Positions 34,337-43,968 of a stretch of DNA of 64,000 bases are shown here, in pieces. Each line of letters begins with the position of its first letter. Position 1 is the stretch's first letter. A program made the position numbers and the translations under genes. The DNA is from Phycisphaera sp. GTDB taxonomy: Bacteria > Planctomycetota > Phycisphaerae > Phycisphaerales > UBA1924. The notes under the pieces are model-generated. The model was given only the letters and a program-made list of their open reading frames with translations, did not search any database and had not been told where the DNA came from. Location: positions 1,302,001 through 1,366,000 of the forward strand of contig RHLH01000001.1 in NCBI GenBank assembly GCA_003712165.1, read 5' to 3'.

Positions 34337-37300
34337 ATGCTGAGATCGGTCAAAACATTCCCGGTTGTACTCGGTGTCCTGCTCGGCGCGGTCGTGGTTG
34401 GGGCTGCAATGTTCTTCACGATACCTCGATCGGTCCCCGTGTACACGGACGCCGAGACGATCCATGCATCCAAGGAGATCGCAAAGCTCAGGGACGTCCT
34501 CTGGCAGCCGCCGACACTGCTAGGTGATAGTCTCAGCACTGATGCGGATGAGTACGAGCCCGCGCTCAGCCCTGATGGCCTGACCCTTATCTATGTGCAA
34601 GGGCGGCCGGGTGAGGGTGCGGATCTCTATCAGACGATCAGAACACCTGATGGTTGGACAGAACCGACGCCTATTGCAGAGCTGAACACCGAGTATGACG
34701 AGCTTGGGCCAGCGTTCTCACCTGATGGGAACAGCCTGTATTTCTATAGCGACCGGCCCGGCACGCTTGGCGGCTACGACATCTGGATTGTAGAGAAGAC
34801 CGACTCTGGCTGGGGCGATCCCAGCGCACTCGGCCCCAGCGTCAACAGCGTTTTCAATGACTACGGCCCTGCGGTCTCGCCCGACGGTGAACGCTTCTAC
34901 TTCGCATCGAACAGGCCCCGCGACCCATCAGAAACAGTGAAAGATGAGCATGGCCGGTGGCCCGCGACTGTTCGTGAGTCGTTCCAGAACTTGCCTTATG
35001 ACATCTACCACGCGGAGGTTACTGATCGAGGGATTGGTGAAGCGACGATCAACCTCGATCTCTCGAGTGCGTTCAACGATGGCGCACCTGAGGTTAGTCC
35101 AGTTAATGACTTTGTCTACTTCGCCTCCGATCGCCCTGGCGGTGAGGGCGGGTTCGATCTGTATCGAGCAAGGCTCGTCGACGGTGAGTTCTTCCAAGTC
35201 GAGCATCTCGGTGATGGTGTCAATACCGAGTACAACGAACTCGATCCGACGCTCGGCATGGGCGGTTTCGGGCTTGCGTTCAGTTCTGACCGCGTGCTCG
35301 GGATGGACGCCGATCGGGACTATGACATATACCGGACCGAGTCACGCGAGGTGTACCGTGAAGTCGAATCACTCGCGGCTCGGATGTCGCTCGCGGACTT
35401 CTTGCGCGTCGTTGTCCCATGGATTCTGCTGCTCTTGCTACTGCTCGGGTTGCTCGCGCTGCTTCGCAAGCTGACGACGGATGAGAAGTGGAAGGCCCGG
35501 TGGCGCAGGCTCGGGTTGCTCGCCAAGTGCATCATCGTTTCGGGGCTCCTTCACATGCTGCTGCTCGCGCTGTTGACAGTGTGGCAGGTGTCCAACAACC
35601 TCGAGGGCCTGTTCAATACGCCTGGCGGCTCGAAGGTCACGCTTGTTTCCTCATCTGTGGGCGGCGGGGCGATCTCGCAGATTCGAGGTGAGATCGCGAG
35701 CTCCGTTCAGAGCGAGTCGCTGGATGTTGCCGCTGAGAGCGCCGCGATGGAGCTGACGTACACACCTCAGTTCGAATCGGCGATCTCAACTGAGCTCGCT
35801 CCGACAACCGTGACCGATCAGGTTGCCGCTGAGTCGATCGAGGTTGTTTCCGCGCAGCCGACTCGGCAAGCGCAACACGCAAGCGAACCTCCATCACCAA
35901 CACAGATGAGCGATATACAGGTCGCGACGCCGGAGACGACTCGGAGGGCGTCGGTCAGCGAGAGCCGCGTCTCGGCTGAGAGCGTTGAGAACGCACAGCA
36001 GCAGTCGGCTTCTCGAGCCGAGCTGCAGCTCTCGGCGCAGTCGAGTGATCTGCTCGAATCGTCACCGGCGATGGAGTCGCTCGATCTGGCTTCTTCAGAC
36101 GTATCTGCGATGAACCCGGTGTCGATCGATTCTGCTGATGCACCGGCAAGGCAGACTCAGGATCAACTCACGCCGATCGAACTCGCATCGCACGCACAGC
36201 CTGTTGAGAATCTCCAGCTGCCCACGTCGCAAGGCGAGCAGCGGAGTAGCGAAGAAGTCGCGTTGGCGGCATCGCCATCGATCATGTCGCCGGATTCGTC
36301 GGAGGCAGCGATCGAACTCGGAGGTTCTGCACCATCGTCTGAGATATCAGATGTCGCAATGGAGATCGTCGAAGAGAACGCTGTCGTGGACAGCGAGTTT
36401 GCCTCGTCATCAGCCGATCGGACTTATGAGGTGCCGACATTGGAGGGTATCGACTTCGGTTCGATGAGCTCGGATCTGGATATCCCAGCAGTGAGTGAAG
36501 TCGATGCTCCGAATGGCGCACAGGAAGCCGCCGTCAGCGCTGAGACCATCGAAGACTCGTTAAGTTCTGCGGGTGCTGAGCTCGAGCTTGCGTCTTCAGA
36601 CACCGATGCGCTGATCGATGATGCTCTGGCAATGCAAGAAATCGAGCTGTTTGATGACAAGGCAGCTGTTGAGTTCATGGAGCCTGAGCGGACGTTTCCT
36701 CGCGTCTCTCAGGATCAGGCCGAGATGGAGGTGGGGGCGCTCTCGCTTGATCTCGATCTGCCGACGGAAATCGCTTTGCCCGAGCAGGTCGCGATCGAGA
36801 GGCATTTCTCTGGTGTTGTACGAGACGATGTGACCGGTCAGCCCGTAGAGGGCGCCCTCGTCCGGATTGACTCTGATCAGGGCGATCTGGTCGAAACTCG
36901 AACAGGCGAAGACGGTACGTTCATACTTGAACCTGAGTTCGAATCTGACTTCGTTGCAGTAACTGCTTCGAACCCGGGGTACACACCGCACGCGCTCAAC
37001 CTGCCGATCGCCGAGTTGGAGCGCGGTGTAGTTCGAGAGATCAGGCTGAGGCCGATCGAGGACAGCGTGATTGCTCTGGAAGACGAGCCGGTCGTGCATC
37101 ACCTTGGTGACAATGCGTTCGGCGGGCGCATCAACAGTCAGTTCCAGAAAGAGAGTGAGGGGATCGTCTATCAGGCGACATTCGAGCTCACGGAGCGCCA
37201 GCGAGAAGCGCTGGGTGAGATCGCGGCTGTCACGCTCCTTGCAAAGGGGCTCCAGGCGAACAACACCGTTGAGATCAACGGGCACATGCTTCGTCAGAGG

Positions 37301-37516
37301 CTCGACAGCTCACCCAGAGACGGCAGCTTCGGTGTTATTGTCCTGCCCTTCGATGCTGACTGGCTCGAGGAGGGGGAGAACCTGATCAAGATCGAGAGCC
37401 GGGTCAGTTCAGGGTCTGATCACGACGATTTCGAGATCGTGAACGTCCAGATTTTGCTTACACCGCCTGAGCGCGAGCAGCCGACCAGGCGATCGAGCGG
37501 CCGGAACACGCTTTAG
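34337..37516 (+). CDS. fusion protein: PD40 propeller + TonB/TolA-like membrane helix + carboxypeptidase-regulatory-like domain
   Basis: A 1059-residue protein, unlike any single family I know. Helix 1 (residues about 8-28) leads to a TolB/PD40-type propeller (about 70-335) with 'SPDG' blades such as 'ELGPAFSPDGNSLYFYSDRP' and 'DYGPAVSPDGERFYFASNRP'. Helix 2 (about 358-376, 'WILLLLLLLGLLALL') and a basic cytoplasmic loop precede helix 3 ('CIIVSGLLHMLLLALL'). Helix 3 has Ser 402 and His 406 spaced as in the TonB/TolA motif that engages ExbBD or TolQR. A Ser/Ala/Glu linker of about 390 residues, a carboxypeptidase-regulatory-like domain (about 820-910) and a beta domain end the chain. ATG 34337 has a GAGGGCGAG site; an upstream GTG overlaps exbD. 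Confidence 0.85.
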   Translation: MLRSVKTFPVVLGVLLGAVVVGAAMFFTIPRSVPVYTDAETIHASKEIAKLRDVLWQPPTLLGDSLSTDADEYEPALSPDGLTLIYVQGRPGEGADLYQTIRTPDGWTEPTPIAELNTEYDELGPAFSPDGNSLYFYSDRPGTLGGYDIWIVEKTDSGWGDPSALGPSVNSVFNDYGPAVSPDGERFYFASNRPRDPSETVKDEHGRWPATVRESFQNLPYDIYHAEVTDRGIGEATINLDLSSAFNDGAPEVSPVNDFVYFASDRPGGEGGFDLYRARLVDGEFFQVEHLGDGVNTEYNELDPTLGMGGFGLAFSSDRVLGMDADRDYDIYRTESREVYREVESLAARMSLADFLRVVVPWILLLLLLLGLLALLRKLTTDEKWKARWRRLGLLAKCIIVSGLLHMLLLALLTVWQVSNNLEGLFNTPGGSKVTLVSSSVGGGAISQIRGEIASSVQSESLDVAAESAAMELTYTPQFESAISTELAPTTVTDQVAAESIEVVSAQPTRQAQHASEPPSPTQMSDIQVATPETTRRASVSESRVSAESVENAQQQSASRAELQLSAQSSDLLESSPAMESLDLASSDVSAMNPVSIDSADAPARQTQDQLTPIELASHAQPVENLQLPTSQGEQRSSEEVALAASPSIMSPDSSEAAIELGGSAPSSEISDVAMEIVEENAVVDSEFASSSADRTYEVPTLEGIDFGSMSSDLDIPAVSEVDAPNGAQEAAVSAETIEDSLSSAGAELELASSDTDALIDDALAMQEIELFDDKAAVEFMEPERTFPRVSQDQAEMEVGALSLDLDLPTEIALPEQVAIERHFSGVVRDDVTGQPVEGALVRIDSDQGDLVETRTGEDGTFILEPEFESDFVAVTASNPGYTPHALNLPIAELERGVVREIRLRPIEDSVIALEDEPVVHHLGDNAFGGRINSQFQKESEGIVYQATFELTERQREALGEIAAVTLLAKGLQANNTVEINGHMLRQRLDSSPRDGSFGVIVLPFDADWLEEGENLIKIESRVSSGSDHDDFEIVNVQILLTPPEREQPTRRSSGRNTL

Positions 37517-37642
37517 GGTACGGATAACTCCTGAGACGTCCGTAACTGGATACAGATCAGCTTCTAAATTCGCGCTTGAGGACCATAACAACCGGTTCCA
37601 GGGCTGAAGTCACGACCTAGCCGACCGATATCCGTTCCAGGG

Positions 37643-39142
37643 ATGAACCCGGATGGGCGGATGTCATTGATGAAGATCAGAATTGGATCAACAAAGAAGG
37701 TGCGCAATGGAGTGCTTGCGAGGCAGTCAGGGCGGACACCCTCTGACTTGCTTCTGCTTGCAGGGGCGCCGGTTGTTGGTGCCGCGGCGGTTATTGGCTA
37801 TAGCGCTTGGAAGCAGGGCGGGCTCTCGAGTATCGATCCGCTCTTGTTCGCGGTTGCGGGCATCCCGATTGTTGTGGGCGCTGCTTTGTATATGCGCACT
37901 AGAAAGAATCTCTCTGAAATCGCATCAGTAATTGAAGCGTTGAAGATTTCCTCGGATTCCACTGTGTCTGAGACCGAATTGTTTGTCGCCGAGTCGGGTG
38001 ACGGTCCCGGAAAGGTATGGAACGCTCTCGTGCGTTCACGGAGTCAGGCAGCTGCAATTCAGGAAGAGTCGTTCAGTTCGGCTTATCAAGCGGCTGATGA
38101 TGTGCTGACGAGACTAGCCATTGATTCACACAGCGATGCGCTCTGTCTCATTGGTCGCGGCGGAGACGTGTTGATCTGCAACTACGCGGCTAATCAGTTC
38201 TTTGACTCCGCAAACAACTCGATTGCGGGCACTGACATCAAGGAGTTCCTGGAAGATGAAGCATTGGATGCTGTGGCAGATGTCCTGTCTGGTAAGGTGC
38301 AGCGAAAGTACAGCGTCGACATCAACAGGCAGAACGGAACGAACCAAAACGACGAAGTATTCCGCTTCATCGTGACACCGATCCGAGGCAACGACAAGGC
38401 GGCAGCATCAATCATTGTACAGGATGTCACGCGCCAGCAACTGGCCGAGCGAGGTCGGCATGAATTCCTCGCGCAGGCCACCCACGAGCTGCGCACGCCG
38501 CTCACCAATATCCGACTTTATATAGATGAAGCTATCGAAGCGGGGGACGAGGACCCGAAAGCCCGCGCAGAGGCCATTAATGTGATCTCGCACGAATCGC
38601 TGAGGCTTGAGCGCATCGTCTCTGAGCTCCTTGACATCTCCGAGCTAGAAGCGGGGGCCCGGGTCGTGGATCAGGGCGATGTCCGCGTCGAGCAGCTGCT
38701 TGATGCACTCAAGTCTGACTACATCTCGTTCGCTGAGAGCAAGGGGATCTCTATCTCGTTCGAGCTGCCGCCAAAGATTCCTGTGTTGCATGGTGACAGA
38801 GACAAGATCGCCGCGGCATTGCACAACCTCATCGGCAACGCTGTCAAGTACACACCGAGCGGCGGCTCTGTTGTCGTGAGAGCCGAGGATGACGAGGGTG
38901 TGCTCCGCATCGCGATCGAGGACACAGGTATCGGAATCAATCCCGACGAGCACAAGAAAGTCTATGAGAAATTCTTCCGCTCTGAAGACGACCGTGTATC
39001 TGAGATCGAGGGTACGGGGCTCGGGCTCGCGTTTGCGAAACAGGTCGCCGAGATGCACGGCGGGGAGATCACTCTCGAATCAGAGATCAACAAGGGGAGC
39101 ACGTTTACGTTTGCAATGCCCAAGCCGAGGATGGCCGCGTAA
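37643..39142 (+). CDS. membrane-bound PAS histidine kinase
   Basis: A 499-residue sensor kinase. Two membrane helices near residues 34-54 and 68-88 enclose a short loop. A PAS-like domain (about 155-265) follows, then HisKA with 'HELRTPLTNIRLYIDEA' (His 281), and HATPase_c with N-box 'ALHNLIGNAVKYTP', G1 'EDTGIGI', F-box and G2 'GTGLGLAFAK'. The start is uncertain: ATG 37643, 37661 and 37670 are all in frame with weak ribosome sites. It heads the pilus operon and is 12 bases before the STAS gene; no response regulator is adjacent. Confidence 0.9.
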   Translation: MNPDGRMSLMKIRIGSTKKVRNGVLARQSGRTPSDLLLLAGAPVVGAAAVIGYSAWKQGGLSSIDPLLFAVAGIPIVVGAALYMRTRKNLSEIASVIEALKISSDSTVSETELFVAESGDGPGKVWNALVRSRSQAAAIQEESFSSAYQAADDVLTRLAIDSHSDALCLIGRGGDVLICNYAANQFFDSANNSIAGTDIKEFLEDEALDAVADVLSGKVQRKYSVDINRQNGTNQNDEVFRFIVTPIRGNDKAAASIIVQDVTRQQLAERGRHEFLAQATHELRTPLTNIRLYIDEAIEAGDEDPKARAEAINVISHESLRLERIVSELLDISELEAGARVVDQGDVRVEQLLDALKSDYISFAESKGISISFELPPKIPVLHGDRDKIAAALHNLIGNAVKYTPSGGSVVVRAEDDEGVLRIAIEDTGIGINPDEHKKVYEKFFRSEDDRVSEIEGTGLGLAFAKQVAEMHGGEITLESEINKGSTFTFAMPKPRMAA

Positions 39143-39154
39143 CGAGATAACGTC

Positions 39155-39490
39155 ATGCAGATCGATGTACAGCAACAAGCCGCGGTCACTGTGATTTCGC
39201 CCAAGGGGCCTCTTCTTGGTAGTGATACCGTGATGCTGCGCGATTCGATCCACGAAGCACTGAGAGACAATGTGGGCCGCGTGGTTCTCGATGTGTCGAA
39301 AGTGCCGTACACAGACAGTAAAGGTCTGGAGATGATCCTCGGGCTGGGCACAGAGCTTGTCGAGCAGGGGCGGGTTTTTAAGCTCGCGTGTGCGAACGAA
39401 ACAATCAGGGAAGTACTCGCGCTCACAGAGGTTGGTGCCCACTGTGAGCAGTTTGACGATGTCGGTACGGCGGTTCGGAGCTACTCGTGA
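39155..39490 (+). CDS. STAS-domain protein (anti-sigma-factor antagonist type)
   Basis: A 111-residue single STAS domain, opening 'MQIDVQQQAAVTVISPKGPL'. The conserved 'VPYTDSKGLEMIL' loop has the Ser that is phosphorylated in SpoIIAA/RsbV proteins. It likely switches between partners through phosphorylation. No anti-sigma kinase is nearby; its partner might be the upstream histidine kinase or a pilus component. The stop overlaps the start of the PilB-like gene by four bases (GTGA). Confidence 0.9.
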   Translation: MQIDVQQQAAVTVISPKGPLLGSDTVMLRDSIHEALRDNVGRVVLDVSKVPYTDSKGLEMILGLGTELVEQGRVFKLACANETIREVLALTEVGAHCEQFDDVGTAVRSYS

Positions 39491-41253
39491 GTCTGCGCAG
39501 GCGACACAAACGGGTCGGCGAGGCGCTCATCGAAGATGGCGCCATCAACGAAGAGCAGCTGCAGCGTGCGCTCATGGAGCAGGCCCGTACGGGTGAGAAG
39601 CTCGGGGCGCTGCTCGTTGATCAGGGGATTGTGTCGGGTCAGACGCTCGTCCATTCGCTCGCCAAGTGTATGGGGATCCGGGGCTGTCATCTGCGGCACG
39701 GGCTCATCGATCCGTCTCTGATCCCAGAAGTTGGCGAGGAAGAGTGCGAGAAGTCTGTCGTGATTCCGATGTTCAAGGTCGCGGGCGTTATGACGGTGGC
39801 GATGCAGGACCCGCAGAGCCTGCCGACCATCGATCGTCTCCGACGGATCACGGATTGTGACATCAGGCCTGTCCTGGCGCTCGAGGGCAATATCCTCGAG
39901 TACATCCGCAAGTACAAGGGTGGCAACGTCGACGTTGATGAGTTCCTGATGTCGTTGGGAGATCAGGATCTCGAGGTCGTCGAGCGAGAATCAGTTGACG
40001 AAGGGCCAGAGACCGACCTCGACAAGATGGTTGCGGGGAGCCCGATTGTCAATCTCGTCAACATTGCTCTGCTGACCGCGGTCAAAGATGGTGCGAGCGA
40101 TATTCATATCGAACCAGACAAGCGTGGCACGCGCATCCGCTACCGGATCGACGGCGTTCTCCGCGACCTCATGAACCCGCCCCCCGGGATGCACGCGTCA
40201 ATCGTGAGCAGGCTGAAGGTCATCGGGAAGATGGATATCGCGGTCAAGCGCCTCCCTCAGGAAGGGCGAGTCCGAATCGTTGCCGAGGGACGCGAGGTTG
40301 ACCTTCGCATGTCGAGTATGCCCACGCTTCTCGGTGAGAAGATCGTGGCGCGTGTGCTCGATAAGTCGAATTTGCGCGTGAGGCTTGAGGATCTCGGTTT
40401 CCGCGATGAAGATATGCTGCAGTTCCGTGAACTCCTGGACAGGCCCCACGGGTTGCTGCTGGTGACGGGCCCAACGGGATCGGGTAAGACGACGACGCTC
40501 TACTCGGCGCTCGATCAGCTGCGCACGCCTGAACGGAACATTCTGACCGTTGAGGATCCCGTTGAATATCAAGTCGGGCTCGTCAATCAGATACAGGTGA
40601 ACGAGCAGATCGGTCTCAGCTTCTCTCGTGCGCTTCGAAGCATTCTGCGCCAGGATCCAGACACGATCATGATCGGTGAGATTCGGGACGAGGATACGGC
40701 GCGCGTGGCGGTTCAGGCTTCGCTGACCGGACACCTTGTGCTCGCGACGCTTCACACGAATGATGCTCCGGGAGCGGTTGCACGTCTTGTCGATATGGGG
40801 ATCGAGTCATACCTGCTCTCGGGCGCGATCATTGGCGCGGTAGCCCAGCGATTGCTCCGGAAGGTTTGCCCGCAGTGTGCATCCAAATACTACCCAAGCG
40901 AGCAAGCCTTGCACGATGCTGGGCTTTCAACAGATGTGCCCCGATCGTTCCGAAAGGGTGCCGGTTGTCAGCAGTGCCACGACTCCGGGTTTATTGGGCG
41001 AATCGGAGTCTACGAACTCATGACTATCACGCCGGAACTCAGAAAGCTTGTTCACATCGGCGCACCATCGCATGAGTTGAGAGTGAAACTCCGCGCGATG
41101 CATGTCCCATCCTTGCGAGAGGAAGCCGTGCGGGTGGCGCTGGATGGAATAACGAGCCTGGAAGAGGCACTCCGTGTGACACATGTCGACGGGGAAGAAG
41201 AGCCCGAGAAGATCGATGAGTTCGGAGACGAATCGATAGGGGCCGCCGCATGA
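39487..41253 (+). CDS. type IV pilus / type II secretion assembly ATPase (PilB/GspE)
   Basis: A 588-residue ATPase with an N-terminal MshEN-type domain ('RVGEALIEDGAINEEQLQRA'), which in some PilB relatives binds cyclic di-GMP. The core has Walker A 'GPTGSGKTTTLYSA' (about residue 330), the Asp box and 'TIMIGEIRDEDTARVAVQAS' (Walker B), and the His box 'TGHLVLATLHTNDA'. A zinc-binding four-Cys segment ('CPQCASKYY' and 'CQQCHDSGF') lies near residue 460-500. It powers pilin extraction and polymerisation. GTG start, translationally coupled to the STAS gene. Confidence 0.95.
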   Translation: MSLRRRHKRVGEALIEDGAINEEQLQRALMEQARTGEKLGALLVDQGIVSGQTLVHSLAKCMGIRGCHLRHGLIDPSLIPEVGEEECEKSVVIPMFKVAGVMTVAMQDPQSLPTIDRLRRITDCDIRPVLALEGNILEYIRKYKGGNVDVDEFLMSLGDQDLEVVERESVDEGPETDLDKMVAGSPIVNLVNIALLTAVKDGASDIHIEPDKRGTRIRYRIDGVLRDLMNPPPGMHASIVSRLKVIGKMDIAVKRLPQEGRVRIVAEGREVDLRMSSMPTLLGEKIVARVLDKSNLRVRLEDLGFRDEDMLQFRELLDRPHGLLLVTGPTGSGKTTTLYSALDQLRTPERNILTVEDPVEYQVGLVNQIQVNEQIGLSFSRALRSILRQDPDTIMIGEIRDEDTARVAVQASLTGHLVLATLHTNDAPGAVARLVDMGIESYLLSGAIIGAVAQRLLRKVCPQCASKYYPSEQALHDAGLSTDVPRSFRKGAGCQQCHDSGFIGRIGVYELMTITPELRKLVHIGAPSHELRVKLRAMHVPSLREEAVRVALDGITSLEEALRVTHVDGEEEPEKIDEFGDESIGAAA

Positions 41254-42464
41254 ATTACCGTTATACGGCATATACCAAGGATGGGTCGAAACAGTCGGGC
41301 CTGAAGGAAGCCTCGAGCGAATCGGAAGCCCGCACGCTGATCAAGGCCGAAGGGCTGTACGTCGATACGATCCATGAGCAAGGCGGTAGTAAGAGCAGCG
41401 TGTCAAAGCGCAGTTTGTTCTCGGGTAGCAAGCTCAGCCATGTTGCTGGCTTTACCAGACAGATGTCTGTATTGATCACATCTGGCACTCCGATCGTCCA
41501 GGCGCTCGAAGCGGTAGAACGGCAGACGAGCGATGTGAAGTGGCGCACGGTTGTCACAGATCTGCGCGATCACGTTGAGGAGGGCAGGCCGCTCGCGGAA
41601 GCGATGTCGCACCACACCGATGCGTTTGATGAGGTGTATCGCGCGATGATCGCGGCAGGTGAATCGGGCGGCAACTTTGAAAGCATCCTCGACCGATTAA
41701 CAAAGATCGTCCGTCAGGAGCTGTCAATCAAGAACAATGTGACTGGAGCAATGGTGTACCCGGCTCTTCTGGTGGCAGTTGCGTCGGGTGTTCTGATATT
41801 GCTCGCGTTCACTGTTCTGCCGAGGTTCAAAGAGCTCTTCGAAACGCTCAACACTCCAATTCCCGCTACGACACAGATGATCATGGTTACATCCGAGTAC
41901 GCCAAGTCGTATTGGTGGGCGATCTTGATTGCGATTGGCGGTGTTGGCTTTGGCGTTTACAGCTGGTTGGGAACAGCCAAGGGACAACGCGCATTTCATA
42001 CATTCCAGGTCAGGGTGCCCGTGTTTGGGAAAGTGATCCGCGATTTCAAGACCGCGAAGTTCGCCAGGGTGCTCGGCGTTTTGATGGAGGCCAAGGTCCC
42101 ACTGCTCGAATCGCTTGAGATCGCGCAGTGCAGCGCGAACAACGTGCTTTATGAGGATCTGATTGCTTCCGCACAGGACAAGGTCGAACGGGGAGAATCA
42201 ATGAGCGATGCGTTCTCCGGATCACCACTCCTGCCTACCTCAGTCAGCGAAGCCATTCGTAATGGTGAACAGACTGGCCGAGTGGGTGAGGTGCTGATGA
42301 CCCTTGCGGACATCATGGATGAAGATAACGACATCGTCGTGCGATCACTCACAAGCATTATTGAGCCTCTGATTCTGACTGTGTTGGGTGTGTTTGTCGG
42401 ATTCATCGCGCTCAGTCTCTTCCTCCCGCTTTTCGATCTGACCGCATCCACGGGGGCCGGCTGA
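41250..42464 (+). CDS. type II secretion / type IV pilus inner-membrane platform protein (GspF/PilC)
   Basis: A 404-residue platform protein with two GspF domains, one starting near 'VAGFTRQMSVLITSGTPIVQ' and one near 'FKTAKFARVLGVLMEAKVPL'. Membrane helices include 'VYPALLVAVASGVLILLAFT', 'WWAILIAIGGVGFGVYSWL' and the C-terminal 'LILTVLGVFVGFIALSLFLP'. It sits at the base of the pilus and couples to the ATPase. It overlaps pilB as ATGA and pilM by one base. Confidence 0.95.
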   Translation: MNYRYTAYTKDGSKQSGLKEASSESEARTLIKAEGLYVDTIHEQGGSKSSVSKRSLFSGSKLSHVAGFTRQMSVLITSGTPIVQALEAVERQTSDVKWRTVVTDLRDHVEEGRPLAEAMSHHTDAFDEVYRAMIAAGESGGNFESILDRLTKIVRQELSIKNNVTGAMVYPALLVAVASGVLILLAFTVLPRFKELFETLNTPIPATTQMIMVTSEYAKSYWWAILIAIGGVGFGVYSWLGTAKGQRAFHTFQVRVPVFGKVIRDFKTAKFARVLGVLMEAKVPLLESLEIAQCSANNVLYEDLIASAQDKVERGESMSDAFSGSPLLPTSVSEAIRNGEQTGRVGEVLMTLADIMDEDNDIVVRSLTSIIEPLILTVLGVFVGFIALSLFLPLFDLTASTGAG

Positions 42465-43357
42465 TGGCGATACCGATACGGAACAAAATCTCGGTTGGAA
42501 TCGATGTGGGCTCAGATACACTCCGCGCGGTCGCACTGCGTCATCACGGCATGAAATGTGAGATCATCGCCGCGGTTGAGAGCGGCAGAACTCTAAATCA
42601 CCCCCATCCGACTCAGCTCGATGTTCAGCGACTCATACAAGCGATGGAGCGACAGGGAGTTTGTATTCATAGTGCTGTCGTTGGAGCGCCATCTGAGCGG
42701 CTCATGTCGTCGATGATCGAACTCCCGCCCAGATCCTCAGGCGCGCCAATCGATTCGCTCGCCAAGGCCGAAATCGCCAAGAGCATCAGCGGCAACTTCG
42801 AGTCGTTTATCTGGGATCTTCCAGAATCACCTCGCCAGAAAGCAACAGAGTACTTTGCGATCGCATACGGCCACGAGGACGCGGGTGAGCTGCTGGCCCC
42901 CTTTGAGTCCGAGGGGATAAAGGTAAGCGCGATCGAACCGGAACTCACCGCGCTGGCGCGAGTGACGGGCTCTAACAATCGTGTTGTGCTCGACATCGGC
43001 GGCCGAGGCGCGAGGCTCTATGCCTATGAAGGCAGGAACGTGCTCTTTGCGAGATGTACGCCACGGGCGGATATCTCATCCGATCCCACAGCGATCGTTC
43101 GTGGGTTCATCGGGACGATTGATTATCTCGTCAACAGGTTCCCAGGCCTCGAAGACGCGACTGTTGTTGTGCTCGGTCAGCCGCATCTCTTTGAGGGTGT
43201 GAAGCAGGAGCTTCTCAAAGAGTTCGATGCAGATATCACAGACAAACTCGTGGCTGATCTGACGCCGAGTGGTTTGCTGCAAAACTATTCATTCGACTCG
43301 AGATGGGCGTCAGCGATCGGACTCGCAACCCGCGATGCCGCGAAGGAGGTCGCGTGA
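42464..43357 (+). CDS. pilM: type IV pilus assembly protein PilM
   Basis: A 297-residue actin-fold protein with 'VGIDVGSDTLRAVALR' at the phosphate-1 loop and 'RVVLDIGGRGARLYAYEGRN' at phosphate 2. PilM forms a cytoplasmic ring that binds the PilN tail. This copy is shorter than the usual about 350 residues. It overlaps both neighbours by one base. Confidence 0.88.
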   Translation: MAIPIRNKISVGIDVGSDTLRAVALRHHGMKCEIIAAVESGRTLNHPHPTQLDVQRLIQAMERQGVCIHSAVVGAPSERLMSSMIELPPRSSGAPIDSLAKAEIAKSISGNFESFIWDLPESPRQKATEYFAIAYGHEDAGELLAPFESEGIKVSAIEPELTALARVTGSNNRVVLDIGGRGARLYAYEGRNVLFARCTPRADISSDPTAIVRGFIGTIDYLVNRFPGLEDATVVVLGQPHLFEGVKQELLKEFDADITDKLVADLTPSGLLQNYSFDSRWASAIGLATRDAAKEVA

Positions 43358-43968
43358 TGCAACCGAATCTCCTTCCCGCTCCCATCAAGGAAAGGCTCCG
43401 GCTGCGCCAGAGATTTGCGCTCTGGGTTCAGGGCACAGTTGCGATAAGCCTGCTCGGTATCGCAGTCTGTGTTGTTGCAAATGTTCTTCTGAGTGACATG
43501 GATACCCCTGTTCGTGAAGAGCTCCATCAGGTGAAGTCAGTTATCAACAGGCTTGAAGCTTCCGAGGCCGCGGCTATCAGGCAGATCGAGCTGGTTACTC
43601 ACGAGCTCGGGGTTGCCGAGGATATCGTGGGGCAGCCCGATTGGAGCATCCTGTTTGGGGTGCTGGCTGCAGGATTGACGGACGGTGCGTACTTGGAAAC
43701 GCTGACGACATCGTTGGTCGAGGACGACGAAGGACTTGAGGTCCCTCCCCCGGGCAATACCGCAACAGGTCCTTACCGTGTCACGGTGACTGGTGTCTCG
43801 TTGCTCCAGGGCGACGCGACACGGTACGCATTGTTCCTTGAGCAGTGCAGGCTCTTTGACTCGGTTCGTCTCGTGGCAACCCTACCCCGACCCGATGTGA
43901 GCGAGCGCGCGGTTGGGTTCGAGATCATGTGCGAGATCGGACACATCGAAGAGGAGGCGTCCCAATGA
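43357..43968 (+). CDS. pilN: PilN-like pilus alignment protein
   Basis: A 203-residue bitopic protein that opens with 'MQPNLLPAPIKERLRLRQR', close to the 'INLLP' PilM-binding tail of PilN. A membrane helix (about 23-43) and a coiled coil ('SVINRLEASEAAAIRQIELV') follow, then a ferredoxin-like periplasmic domain. It joins PilM to PilO in the alignment complex. ATG 43357 overlaps the pilM stop. Confidence 0.85.
   Translation: MQPNLLPAPIKERLRLRQRFALWVQGTVAISLLGIAVCVVANVLLSDMDTPVREELHQVKSVINRLEASEAAAIRQIELVTHELGVAEDIVGQPDWSILFGVLAAGLTDGAYLETLTTSLVEDDEGLEVPPPGNTATGPYRVTVTGVSLLQGDATRYALFLEQCRLFDSVRLVATLPRPDVSERAVGFEIMCEIGHIEEEASQ

Noticed and set aside
35640-36790. Low-complexity Ser/Ala/Glu region as a sign of frameshift or foreign DNA
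   Set aside because: The frame stays open and in phase with recognisable domains on both sides, and base use is like the surroundings.
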